From positions 1 through 64,000 of the forward strand of contig NZ_QTJV01000003.1 in NCBI RefSeq assembly GCF_003412465.1: a stretch of DNA of 64,000 nucleotides. Reading direction: 5' to 3'. The position numbers and the translations under genes are program-made. Shown here piece by piece: positions 43,569 to 52,893 of this stretch; the stretch's first letter is position 1, and every line of letters starts with the position of its first letter. The notes below the pieces were generated by a model that worked only from the letters and a program-made list of their open reading frames with translations, was not told the origin of the DNA and ran no database searches. This DNA comes from Chitinophaga silvisoli (GTDB lineage Bacteria; Bacteroidota; Bacteroidia; Chitinophagales; Chitinophagaceae).

Positions 43569-46500
43569 ATGCAACTAAACGTATTCAGTACAGATAGTCA
43601 GAAGACCGGCTTCCGCCTGCAATATATGGAAGTGTTCAACTGGGGAACCTTTGATGAACACATTCATACCATCAGGCCGGAAGGGGAAACCAGTCTGCTC
43701 ACCGGTGCCAATGGTAGCGGCAAGACCACCTTCATTGATGCCCTGCTCACACTGATGGTGCCGGAAAAGAAATATCGTTTTTACAACCAGAGTAGTGGTA
43801 GTGAAAAGAAGGGTGACCGTACCGAAGACTCCTATGTAATGGGCGGCTATGGTATGATCAACAACGAAGCTACAGGCGTAACCAAAACCCTGTACCTGCG
43901 AGAGAACAAAGAAGAGGCTTACAGCATTCTGCTGGCAAATTTTGCCAATGAGGCAGAACAGTTTGTGACTATTTTCCAGGTGCGCTACTTCGTGAATGGC
44001 GATATGCGTAAGATCTTCGGAGTGGCGCACAGGGCTATGCACATCTCAGAAGATTTTCGTCCATTTGACCTGGGCGGTCAGTGGAAGAAACGGATCGATC
44101 AGCTTTACAACAAGGGTGCGCGCAAACAGGTAGAATGGTTTGATGCCGCCAGCAAATATGCACAGCGACTGGTAGATGCCCTGGGTATGCAGAGTATCCA
44201 GGCATTGCAGCTCTTTAACCAGACTGTAGGTATCAAGGTGTTGGGGAACCTGGATGACTTTATCCGTACCAACATGCTGGAGCCACGTAATATGGAAGAG
44301 CAGTTCCAGGAACTGAAAAAGCACCTGACCACCTTACTCGATGCACAGCGTAATATTGAAAAGGCAGAAGAGCAGATCCGCATGCTGGAGCCTATCAAGG
44401 AGCACCATGCGAATTTCGCCAGTTACGCTGCAAAGATTTCCGGCTACAAGCAGGACCTGAACACGGCGACCATCTGGAACAGTTACACACGCAGCCAGTT
44501 GCTGGGCCAGGCCTTGCAGGAGAAACGTGAAGAAGTGGTTGCCCTGCTCCGCAATATTGAAGAATCCAAGCGACAGATGAATGAGCTGCTGGAGCAGGAG
44601 CGTACTACACGCAATATGATGGAGCAGAACAAAGCTGGCCAACGCATGGCACAGCTGGAAAAGACCATCGATGAACTGCGCCAGAAGAAAGTAGCAGCCG
44701 AAGCCAATCTCCAGGAATTCATGACCTGGTGCGAGACCCTGCACATCAAAGATAACGAGATCAATGATGAAGCTACCTATACACGTCTCCTGAAAGAAGC
44801 TGGCCGTGCGGCACTGAAACTGGAAACAGAACAGCGTCTCAACGAAGAAGATGAATATAGCGCCAAGCGCGTAAAAGAAAAAGCAGATAGCGAAAGAGAC
44901 AGCCTGGAAAAGGAAATAGAACTCCTGCACCAGTCTAAGAACAACATTCCATCTCACCTGATGCAGTTGCGCAAAGACATGTGCAATACACTGCGGATAG
45001 ATGAAGGAGAGATTCTCTTTGCCGGTGAGCTGATCCAGGTGAAACCTGAAGAACAGCACTGGCAGCCTGCGATAGAGAAACTGTTACATTCATTCTCATT
45101 GCGCCTGCTGGTACCGGATAAGCATTACAAGAAGGTAACCAGTTATGTGAACAACAATAACATGCGTACCCGCCTGGTCTACTACCAGATCAAGGAATCA
45201 GCATTGACATTGTACCCGGATGAAAATACAGTCTACGAAAAACTGGATTTCCATCCTGATCACAAACTCACCGAGTGGGTAGAGCAACAAATCATCCAGC
45301 ACTTCAACTACACCTGTGTAGAAAACGAAAAGGCCCTGCAGCGTTATGATATGGCCATCACGATCGAAGGCCTGATCAAGAACAGGGATCGCCACGAAAA
45401 GGATGACCGCTCCGGCAGGAACGATGAGAGCCGCTATGTAATGGGTTGGAACAATGACCGCAAGAAGGAAGCCCTGATCGCTAAACGTAATAAGCTGAAT
45501 GAAGCCATTACATCCAGCACTGAAATATTACAAACCTGCAAGACCCGTTCTGCCCGCCTGCAAAAGCAATTCTATGCTGCCGGCCGCTTAAAGGAACACA
45601 AGGGTTTTGAAGAACTGAATATTCCTAAAATCCAGAAGAACATTCACAAGGCAGAAGAGCAGATCGCTTCTATGCGTGATGAAAACAATGAGCTGGATGC
45701 TATGACAGAACAGCTGCAGGACATAGAACGTTCAAAGCAGCATGTGCAGGAGGCCCAGGCGACCCTGATCAGGAACGAAGCGCTGGCGCAACGCAGCATC
45801 TCCGATATGGAGACAGAGCAGGAGAACCTGCAGCACCTGTTGCAGCACATTACCGATGCTGATAAGGATGCATTGCTGGAATTCCAGCAGCAGCACAGCC
45901 AGCAGCTGAGTGAAGTGACCCTGGACAATATCGGCAGCATCTACAAATCGCTGAGAGAAACCAAGGAACAGCAACTGAAACAGGCGGAAGAAGCCAGTCA
46001 TAAGGAAGAGGTATTGCTGAACCGCAGTATCAATCGTCTTAAAAACCCTTCTCCGGAGTTATTAGCGCGTTTCCCCGACTGGAGTGCAGATGTACATGCG
46101 ATGTCAGAAGAAGCGAAAAATGCGGGCGAATACATCGAATGGCTGGATAAACTGAGCAATGATAACCTGCCCCGTTTCAAGAAGGACTTTGAAAGCTATA
46201 TCAATGTGACTATCACTTACAAGATTGGTGGTCTGAATGAAGAGATGGAGAAGTGGGAGCGTGATATCTCCAATACGATCCAGAAGCTGAACCAGTCTCT
46301 GAGTGGCATCAACTTCAACCGCCTGCCGGATACCTATATCCAGCTGGTGAAACGGCCTGTGCCAACAGGTACAGAAGTAAGAGAGTTCAAAAGCCGCTTA
46401 CTCGATGCCTTACCACAGGCGGCTAACTGGCAGCAGAGCACCTTCGAGGAGAAGGCTACGCACTTCAGGGAAAGAGTGATGCCGCTGATTGCCGCACTGG

Positions 46501-46967
46501 ATGAAAGCGAAACTTACAGAAGCAGGGTAATGGATGCACGTAACTGGTTTGAATTCTGGGCAGATGAAAGGTATCGTACTACCAATGAATCGAAGAAGAT
46601 CTACCGCCAGATGGGACAATTGTCAGGTGGTGAGAAAGCACAGCTCACATACACCATCCTCTGTAGTGCCATCGCGTACCAGTTTGGCATCACGAGAGAA
46701 GGTAAGAATACCCGCAGTCTCCGCTTCATTGCAGTGGATGAGAGCTTCAGTAACCAGGATGAGGAAAAGGCCACTTACCTGATGGAGCTGTGTAAGCAGT
46801 TGCATCTGCAGCTGCTGGTAGTAACGCCTAGTGATAAGATCTCTGTGGTACAACAGTTCATTGCGCATGTGCACCTGGTACAGAGGGTGAACAACAGGCA
46901 TAGTGTGCTTTACAATATGACCGTAAAAGAATTGCAGGATAAAATATCCGATGCAGAAGTAGCATAA
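43569..46967 (+). CDS. jetC: JetC/MksB-like SMC ATPase
   Basis: 1132 aa. Walker A GANGSGKT at residues 46-53, long coiled-coil arms (~240-480 and ~620-900) around a central hinge, ABC signature LSGGEKAQL at ~1018, and Walker B FIAVDES with Asp1057-Glu1058. This is the SbcC/MukB-type head-hinge-head layout of MksB/JetC. In full Wadjet systems ATP-driven loop extrusion senses small circular DNA and JetD cuts it; no JetD follows here, so the set may function as a condensin or use a distant nuclease. Confidence 0.9.
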   Translation: MQLNVFSTDSQKTGFRLQYMEVFNWGTFDEHIHTIRPEGETSLLTGANGSGKTTFIDALLTLMVPEKKYRFYNQSSGSEKKGDRTEDSYVMGGYGMINNEATGVTKTLYLRENKEEAYSILLANFANEAEQFVTIFQVRYFVNGDMRKIFGVAHRAMHISEDFRPFDLGGQWKKRIDQLYNKGARKQVEWFDAASKYAQRLVDALGMQSIQALQLFNQTVGIKVLGNLDDFIRTNMLEPRNMEEQFQELKKHLTTLLDAQRNIEKAEEQIRMLEPIKEHHANFASYAAKISGYKQDLNTATIWNSYTRSQLLGQALQEKREEVVALLRNIEESKRQMNELLEQERTTRNMMEQNKAGQRMAQLEKTIDELRQKKVAAEANLQEFMTWCETLHIKDNEINDEATYTRLLKEAGRAALKLETEQRLNEEDEYSAKRVKEKADSERDSLEKEIELLHQSKNNIPSHLMQLRKDMCNTLRIDEGEILFAGELIQVKPEEQHWQPAIEKLLHSFSLRLLVPDKHYKKVTSYVNNNNMRTRLVYYQIKESALTLYPDENTVYEKLDFHPDHKLTEWVEQQIIQHFNYTCVENEKALQRYDMAITIEGLIKNRDRHEKDDRSGRNDESRYVMGWNNDRKKEALIAKRNKLNEAITSSTEILQTCKTRSARLQKQFYAAGRLKEHKGFEELNIPKIQKNIHKAEEQIASMRDENNELDAMTEQLQDIERSKQHVQEAQATLIRNEALAQRSISDMETEQENLQHLLQHITDADKDALLEFQQQHSQQLSEVTLDNIGSIYKSLRETKEQQLKQAEEASHKEEVLLNRSINRLKNPSPELLARFPDWSADVHAMSEEAKNAGEYIEWLDKLSNDNLPRFKKDFESYINVTITYKIGGLNEEMEKWERDISNTIQKLNQSLSGINFNRLPDTYIQLVKRPVPTGTEVREFKSRLLDALPQAANWQQSTFEEKATHFRERVMPLIAALDESETYRSRVMDARNWFEFWADERYRTTNESKKIYRQMGQLSGGEKAQLTYTILCSAIAYQFGITREGKNTRSLRFIAVDESFSNQDEEKATYLMELCKQLHLQLLVVTPSDKISVVQQFIAHVHLVQRVNNRHSVLYNMTVKELQDKISDAEVA

Positions 46968-46975
46968 AGAATGCA

Positions 46976-47005
46976 GGGGCCGCTGGAACAGCGGCCCCTT
47001 TTTTT
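46976..47005 (+). terminator. Terminator of the jetABC operon
   Basis: GGGGCCGCTG pairs with CAGCGGCCCC around GAA, followed by seven T, 8 bp after the jetC stop. Confidence 0.92.
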
Positions 47006-47034
47006 ATATATTGCAGGCAAATACAAGAACAGTG

Positions 47035-47991
47035 ATGATATCCGTCGGACTCTGCACCTACAACAGTGAAAAATACCTTCCGGAGCAACTGGAAACCATC
47101 ATTCACCAGACCCTTAGGGTGAATGAAATCGTAGTGATCGACGATGCTTCTACTGATCAGACTATCGGAATTTTGAATGATTATGCTAATCGATACCCGG
47201 ATCTTTTCCGCATCATCCGCAATGAAAAGAACAGGGGGGCGCGTAAAAATTTCGAGCGTGCGCTGGCGGAGACGAAAGGGGAGATTATCTTTCTGAGTGA
47301 TCATGATGACTGCTGGTTGCCCGGGAAAGTAGAGAAGGTGGTGGCCTATTTTAATACCCATCCGCAAGACAAAGTTGTGTTTACCAATGCTGTCTTTATG
47401 GATGAAAACAGTGCTAAGCTGCCTGCTACCTTGTGGGATGTAGTGGGATTCACGGCGGAGGTAAGGGCGCATGTGCAGACGAAGGACGATCTGCTGCGTT
47501 ACTTATTAAAGCATGGTCGTATAGTAACGGGGGCGACGCTGGCACTGAAAAAAGATAGTCTTGGACAGATCCTGCCATTCCGCCTGGTGCACAAGATCTG
47601 GCACGATGCGTGGATTGCGCTGGTAGCTGCAAATGCAAAGATGCTTGGGTATATAGAAGAGCCATTGATCCGCTACCGGGTGCATAGCAGGCAGCAGGTA
47701 GGGTGGGGCTACATGCAAAAAATTAACAGTATTATAGCAGGCAACAATCCTGTGCCGGACCTGCAAAGGAAGGAGATGAGGGGTGAAATTGGCAATGAGG
47801 AGCTGATACAGCTTATACATGTAAGGAGAAAAAGAGTTAGATTGGTGAAACGTCTTTCGCGCTATATAAAAGTAGATCCTGTGATCAATACAGAAATACT
47901 GCAGGAACGTAAGGCTTCGGAAAAGGCATTCTCCCGCGCAAAATCATTGCCGGTGAGATTGCTGGAATCATTTAGAAAAATGTTTAAATAA
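47035..47991 (+). CDS. Family 2 glycosyltransferase
   Basis: About 318 aa; a TTG in the same frame at 47011 would add eight residues, but MISVGLCTYN is the canonical GT-A start. The nucleotide-sugar motifs are VVIDDASTDQT and the DxD-like SDHDDCW; RALAETKGEIIFLSDHD is typical of the family. It transfers a sugar to a surface polysaccharide or protein; acceptor unknown. The cupin gene follows after 2 bp. Confidence 0.88.
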   Translation: MISVGLCTYNSEKYLPEQLETIIHQTLRVNEIVVIDDASTDQTIGILNDYANRYPDLFRIIRNEKNRGARKNFERALAETKGEIIFLSDHDDCWLPGKVEKVVAYFNTHPQDKVVFTNAVFMDENSAKLPATLWDVVGFTAEVRAHVQTKDDLLRYLLKHGRIVTGATLALKKDSLGQILPFRLVHKIWHDAWIALVAANAKMLGYIEEPLIRYRVHSRQQVGWGYMQKINSIIAGNNPVPDLQRKEMRGEIGNEELIQLIHVRRKRVRLVKRLSRYIKVDPVINTEILQERKASEKAFSRAKSLPVRLLESFRKMFK

Positions 47992-47993
47992 TT

Positions 47994-48356
47994 ATGATCA
48001 GGGCGTATAAGTTATACACAGGCAATGATGGCCATTCTTATGTACAGGTAGGCACAGTCTCGAATCTGCAGGTGAATCCTGCTGCATCAATTATGTTCAA
48101 CGAAACACCGGCGCATAGTTATTATGACTGGCATCCGGCACCTACTACACAATATGTAATTACGCTTTCCGGTACCTTGTTGTTTGAAACCGGCCCGGGT
48201 GAAACCTTTACATTACAACCGGGAGATATCCTGATTGCGATGGATACTACTGGCAGTGGCCATAAATGGCAGCTGATAGATGACCAGCCATGGAAGCGGG
48301 TGTATGTAGCATTTACAGACGAGTCAGAGATTAACTTCGTTCCTGACGCGGTGTAA
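47994..48356 (+). CDS. Cupin-domain protein
   Basis: 120 aa with a single small beta-barrel: PAHSYYDWHPAPTTQYVITLSGTLLFE and ETFTLQPGDILIAMDTTGSGHKW form the two cupin motifs, with His residues that could bind a metal. Starting 2 bp after the glycosyltransferase gene, it is probably co-transcribed. Reaction, if any, unknown. Confidence 0.78.
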   Translation: MIRAYKLYTGNDGHSYVQVGTVSNLQVNPAASIMFNETPAHSYYDWHPAPTTQYVITLSGTLLFETGPGETFTLQPGDILIAMDTTGSGHKWQLIDDQPWKRVYVAFTDESEINFVPDAV

Positions 48357-48416
48357 ATGAAAAAAGCAACCCATTACAGGTTGCCTTCTTCTCCACATCC
48401 ATCTATAGGTTATCAA

Positions 48417-49649
48417 TTATCGTCTCATATTATTGGGCCTGGTATATACCAGTTGCATTACATTGATATTTCTCATGGCAAATGCCGCCTCGCAATAGCA
48501 GAGGTAGTAATTCCATTTGCGAATAAATGCAGCGCCCATATCAGGCAGCAAATTGTCATTGAAGGCATCGAACCATGCCTTCAATGTCCTGGCATAGTCC
48601 AATCCTAAATCTTTCAGATCTACCATTGTCAGATCGCCGCTTTTATTCACAGCACTATTAATGGCCCCGACAGAAGGCAAAAGCGAGCCGGGGAAGATAT
48701 GTTTCTGAATCCAGTCTACTCCTTTTCTCAGGCTATCATATCTCGAATCAGGTGCGGTGATCACCTGTATGGCTAAGATGCCATCCTTCTTCAACAACTC
48801 ATGGCACTTTGCAAAGTACACCGGCAGGTAATCATGTCCTACAGCTTCCAGCATTTCGATAGATACGATCTTGTCGAAGCTGCCTGTCATCATCCTGTAA
48901 TCCTGTAGTAAAATAGTGACTTTATCCTGCAGCTTTTCATTGGCTACGCGCTCCAGTGCCAGCTTATACTGCTCCTGTGAAATAGTCAGGGAAGTAACTT
49001 TACAACCATAGGTCCTGGCCATATAGATGGCATTGCCACCCCATCCACTACCTATTTCCAGTACATGATCATCTTTGGTGAGACGCAGTTGCTGACACAA
49101 TCTTTCATATTTCGCCAATTGTGCTTCTTCCAGGGATAGTCCGTCTTTATAATAATAGGCACTTGAATAGGTCATGGTCGGATCCAGGAAGCTGGCAAAG
49201 AAATCGTTGTTCAGGTCATAATGCGCAGAGATGTTTTTCCGTGATCCGTTCAGTGTGTTTGCCCTTCTGTTATGGTACCATCTATTGCACCAGCTGAAGA
49301 GATTATAAGCAAATTTCTTCGTCTGGCTACCTGATAATCCCGGTGTGTTTTCTACATTCAGCAATGCCCATTTGATCACGTTGGTGATATTGTCTGTATC
49401 CCAGAGTCCATCTACATAAGCTTCGCCAAACCCCACATCTCCATAAAGCAAAATCCGGCTATAAAATGCTGCATCGTTGATCCGCATATTGGCACTGAAC
49501 GGAGCATCACCATTGCCGATTATGATTTTCTCTCCATCCTGCAATGTAAGATGTAGTAATCCCTGGTTCATACCAGCCATTACTTTCAGTACGAGATCCT
49601 GGTAGATACTTTTACTCTTTTTTGCATATGGAAGGGTGCCTGTTTGCAT
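48417..49649 (-). CDS. cfa: Cyclopropane-fatty-acyl-phospholipid synthase-like methyltransferase (1)
   Basis: 410 aa. The N-terminal lipid-binding part (GDAPFSANMRINDAAFYSRILLYGDVGFGEAYVDGLWD) is followed by the SAM methyltransferase core with VLEIGSGWGGNAIYMA and EMLEAVGHDYLPVYF. The bicarbonate-site residues Glu, His and Tyr are visible in these stretches. It methylates double bonds of membrane lipids. It is the 3'-most gene of a seven-gene - strand lipid cluster, 69 bp from its neighbour. Confidence 0.9.
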   Translation of the reverse strand: MQTGTLPYAKKSKSIYQDLVLKVMAGMNQGLLHLTLQDGEKIIIGNGDAPFSANMRINDAAFYSRILLYGDVGFGEAYVDGLWDTDNITNVIKWALLNVENTPGLSGSQTKKFAYNLFSWCNRWYHNRRANTLNGSRKNISAHYDLNNDFFASFLDPTMTYSSAYYYKDGLSLEEAQLAKYERLCQQLRLTKDDHVLEIGSGWGGNAIYMARTYGCKVTSLTISQEQYKLALERVANEKLQDKVTILLQDYRMMTGSFDKIVSIEMLEAVGHDYLPVYFAKCHELLKKDGILAIQVITAPDSRYDSLRKGVDWIQKHIFPGSLLPSVGAINSAVNKSGDLTMVDLKDLGLDYARTLKAWFDAFNDNLLPDMGAAFIRKWNYYLCYCEAAFAMRNINVMQLVYTRPNNMRR

Positions 49650-49718
49650 ATCAGTATAAATATGGGAATGCCATTACCATTAACTCCTGTTAATAGTTTC
49701 CCTTGTTAATGAATAGGA

Positions 49719-50513
49719 TTAAGATTTATAAGGTCTGTATAAGTCTCTTTGTAATTCTTTGTGTGCTGATTTTGCGTGATAGGGTAACTTCTTTAACCAT
49801 AGGCGAAGTGCCTGCCAGTGAATACTCCAGATTACCTTGAATGTAATAAGCGGAAAGCTGAAAAAGTAATACAGGAGCATTCCATCTGTCAGCGGTTTTC
49901 TTTCCCCTTTTAGCGTGCTGATTAAAAATCTTTCTCCACTCTTATGACAATCATCGATGCGTATGTTCAATTGTTCTCCTGGTATACCTAAGTCAAAATC
50001 GAATTGGGTATCCATATCTGAGAAAGGAGAGACGTAGAAGTACTTTCCTGTATACAGCCGGAACCCATTTCGGGTGCGTGTTGTATGGTCTAACAGATAT
50101 GGTTTCAGTTCACCGAATGTATTACATACTTCTACTACTGAACAGACAGGGTTTCCCTGTGTATCATAACAATAATAGAAAGAAACGGGATTGAACTGAT
50201 AACCCAGTGTACATAAATTAGTCAGGAGCATAATGCGCCCGATAGGCTTTGTAATGCCTTGCTGCTGCAGGTATGCAAGGATCTGTTCACGGACGTTTCC
50301 TGTACTGATCTGCAGGTGATCTTTGTCCCGGAAATTAAATAAGTTAAAGCGGTTCCTGCTCATAAAGCGCAGGTGCCTGGACAGGTAATCTATTTCATCC
50401 AGGTCGATGTAAAACATGAACACCTGGTAGTTGAACTGGTGGCGCTTTGGCGACAACCTGTGATGCATGACCTGTGCCCTGTATAAACATGAATGAATAA
50501 AGATCCCGCTCAT
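49719..50513 (-). CDS. DUF1365 protein
   Basis: 264 aa. Typical features: SCLYRAQVMHHRLSPKRHQFNYQVFMFYIDLDEID at the start, LTNLCTLGYQFNPVSFYYCYD, CSVVEVCNTFGE and the C-terminal LPYHAKSAHKEL. DUF1365 genes are regularly next to CFA-synthase-like and FAD oxidoreductase genes; the biochemical role is unproven. It begins 32 bp after the FAD oxidoreductase gene. Confidence 0.9.
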   Translation of the reverse strand: MSGIFIHSCLYRAQVMHHRLSPKRHQFNYQVFMFYIDLDEIDYLSRHLRFMSRNRFNLFNFRDKDHLQISTGNVREQILAYLQQQGITKPIGRIMLLTNLCTLGYQFNPVSFYYCYDTQGNPVCSVVEVCNTFGELKPYLLDHTTRTRNGFRLYTGKYFYVSPFSDMDTQFDFDLGIPGEQLNIRIDDCHKSGERFLISTLKGERKPLTDGMLLYYFFSFPLITFKVIWSIHWQALRLWLKKLPYHAKSAHKELQRDLYRPYKS

Positions 50514-50545
50514 GAAAATATCTACGGAATAATGTGCTGTATGGA

Positions 50546-51796
50546 TTAAATAACAGGGCGCTTTAACAAATGAGAACAGAGATTGACTGCGCTTGTAAAT
50601 GCATCTTCATGGAAACCATATTTGAAGTAACTGCCGCAGAAGTAAACAGGGCCATTTGCATTCAGCTGTGGCAAAGCAGACTGGGCTTCAATGGCAGGCA
50701 GATCAAACAGGGGGTGCTCGTAGTCGATTTCTTTAATGATCTTGCCGGCATCCAGCTGTGCATGTGGATTGATAGACACAAAGTAATTCTTCTTGTTTGA
50801 TACACCTTGTAGCTTGTTCATCCAGTAAATAGTGCTGGGCTGTTTATCTTCTATACGATAGTTCCAGCTACTCCAGGCAAGCTTCTTAGCAGGCATTGTC
50901 TTTTCATCTGTATGCAGTACTGCTTTGTTGTATTGATATTTGAATGCAGAGAGTAATTGCTGCTCCATGTCAGAAGGTGTGTCCAGCAGTGCCAGTGCCT
51001 GATCGCCATGGCAGGCCAGTATCACCCTGTCGTATTCCTGTGCTGTGCCATCTGCTGCATGTACGATTACTTTTCCATCAGTCGTACGCGTTATCTTCAC
51101 CGCTTTCCGGTTGATGTGAATGCGGTCTCTGAACGGGGCGATTAATATTTCTCTGTAGGATTGGCTGCCTTTGTCCAGCGTGTACCACTGGTGTTGTGTA
51201 TGCAGGCCCAGGAAACCGTGGTTGTAGAAGAAGCGGATCAGGGTGACCGCCGGGAAGTCCAGCATCTGTTGCATAGGAGTAGACCATACGGCGGAACTCA
51301 TGGGTACCAGGTATTTCCAAAGCATGTCTTCACCATAACCACCTTCGCGGATGTACTGACCGATGGTATGGTTAGCATATTTTGGATCGTCCAGGATCCT
51401 GACGCTTTCTTTATTGAAGCGTGCAATCTGCATAAGCATCCTGATATAGGAGGGACTGAAGATATTTTTGCGCTGTGCAAACAGGTGATTGATGCCCGAA
51501 CCGCTGTATTCAAGACCAGAAGGTATGTGCTGCACGCTGAAAGACATGTCTGTCTTTTTCACGGGTGCTTTGATTTGTTCGAACAGTTTACAAAGGTTGG
51601 GATAGGTATGGTAGTTGAATACCATAAATCCTGTATCTATATATACGGGTTTTCCATCTTCGTCTACAGTCACTGTGTTTGTATGACCACCTACATAATC
51701 AAGTTGTTCATAAAACGTGATATCGTCTGTAGGATGGAGAAAATGTCCGCATCCCATACCGGCTATGCCGGTGCCTATGATTGCTGTTCGTAACAT
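50546..51796 (-). CDS. FAD-dependent oxidoreductase (amine-oxidase/desaturase type)
   Basis: 416 aa. The N-terminal dinucleotide-binding motif is AIIGTGIAGMGCGHFL, followed by the YVGGHTNTV loop; the C-terminal FAD motif is NGPVYFCGSYFKYGFHEDAF. This is the oxidoreductase regularly clustered with CFA-like methyltransferases and DUF1365. In alphaproteobacteria a relative (UfaD) works in furan fatty acid synthesis. Its start overlaps the esterase stop by 22 bp. A fatty-acyl substrate is likely (inference). Confidence 0.88.
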   Translation of the reverse strand: MLRTAIIGTGIAGMGCGHFLHPTDDITFYEQLDYVGGHTNTVTVDEDGKPVYIDTGFMVFNYHTYPNLCKLFEQIKAPVKKTDMSFSVQHIPSGLEYSGSGINHLFAQRKNIFSPSYIRMLMQIARFNKESVRILDDPKYANHTIGQYIREGGYGEDMLWKYLVPMSSAVWSTPMQQMLDFPAVTLIRFFYNHGFLGLHTQHQWYTLDKGSQSYREILIAPFRDRIHINRKAVKITRTTDGKVIVHAADGTAQEYDRVILACHGDQALALLDTPSDMEQQLLSAFKYQYNKAVLHTDEKTMPAKKLAWSSWNYRIEDKQPSTIYWMNKLQGVSNKKNYFVSINPHAQLDAGKIIKEIDYEHPLFDLPAIEAQSALPQLNANGPVYFCGSYFKYGFHEDAFTSAVNLCSHLLKRPVI

Positions 51797-52893
51797 ATAT
51801 TGTGTAAAAATCTTAATACCGAGTAGGTGGATAATTGTCCGCCCGGCCCTTTCAGGTTGTAATCAAATCCGTGTGTGGCCCAGGGCAGTGAGAGAAAGAA
51901 ATGTTTAATACCGTTTTCCTGTAGTTTCTTTTCCAGTCTGATGCTATGTTCGTATGCTACGAGTACATCCTGTTCACCATGAATGAGTAGGGTAGGTACA
52001 GTGTTTTTGTGTACGAATTCAACGGGGGAACTGGCAGCATAATTATCAGGTACAGCGCTGTAAGTACCGCCCAGGTAGTTTTCCATTACCTTGCGGGAGT
52101 CCATTACCAGCGGACTTGCGGGCAGTGAATACCCCCATACCATATCGGCAGGACCATAGAAATCTACTACACCTTTCAATCCGGGTACATGCTCGCGATA
52201 GGCTGCCAGCAGGGCAATCTGTGCACCGGCGGAACGTCCCATCAGCACAAAATTGTTTGTATCAATTCTTAGTTCAGCAGCATGCGCACGCAGGTAATCC
52301 ATAGCCAGGTAGACATCTTCAACCGGTGCAGGGCAGATGTTTTGCGGAGCCAGCCTGTAATTGATAGCAGCTACATGGTAGCCCTGATTGGCCAGGTAAA
52401 TATTCAGTTCCGGAAGATCCCGGCTATTGCCACTGCTCCACGATCCGCCATGCACTACTACAACACAGGGATGATTGCCGGGATGAATGGCAGGGTAGAA
52501 GTCCATATGCAAATTGCCGTAATAGGGCAGGCTTGTGAATGCAACAGGTGCTTCTTTGTAACCGGAGAAGATGACAGACAGGCTCAAAGGTGTTGCGTCT
52601 GAGTGATCTCCCAGTGCCTCGTCCATGGCTTTGGGCAGGCGGCCGGCTACATCATAGGCTTTGAAGAGTGGCGAGAGAAATAGTATAATGGCCAGGATGC
52701 CAAGTATTGTTCCCAGGGTATTGTAGTGTTGTACAAAGTAGCCACTCAATAAAACCACTATAGTGATAGCGATAAAAACCCAGGCAAATTCTGCGGCACC
52801 AATAGCGAGTTTCCACAGGTTGTAAGTAGGCGCTTTAATAACTGTGAGTAAAGAAGTCAGCAGCAAAAGAATCATTAAAATAAGACGGATCAT
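51775..52893 (-). CDS. Membrane-anchored alpha/beta hydrolase (esterase)
   Basis: About 372 aa from MIRLILMILLLL, whose start overlaps the next gene's stop by 4 bp (a longer frame reaches 52932). Three or four N-terminal membrane segments precede an esterase domain with the oxyanion motif VVVHGGSW, the nucleophile elbow LMGRSAGAQ, Asp in HGEQDVLV and His in ATHGFDY. BD-FAE/carboxylesterase-like. It probably hydrolyses a lipid ester in the envelope, in the lipid-modification cluster. Confidence 0.85.
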   Translation of the reverse strand: MIRLILMILLLLTSLLTVIKAPTYNLWKLAIGAAEFAWVFIAITIVVLLSGYFVQHYNTLGTILGILAIILFLSPLFKAYDVAGRLPKAMDEALGDHSDATPLSLSVIFSGYKEAPVAFTSLPYYGNLHMDFYPAIHPGNHPCVVVVHGGSWSSGNSRDLPELNIYLANQGYHVAAINYRLAPQNICPAPVEDVYLAMDYLRAHAAELRIDTNNFVLMGRSAGAQIALLAAYREHVPGLKGVVDFYGPADMVWGYSLPASPLVMDSRKVMENYLGGTYSAVPDNYAASSPVEFVHKNTVPTLLIHGEQDVLVAYEHSIRLEKKLQENGIKHFFLSLPWATHGFDYNLKGPGGQLSTYSVLRFLHNICYEQQS

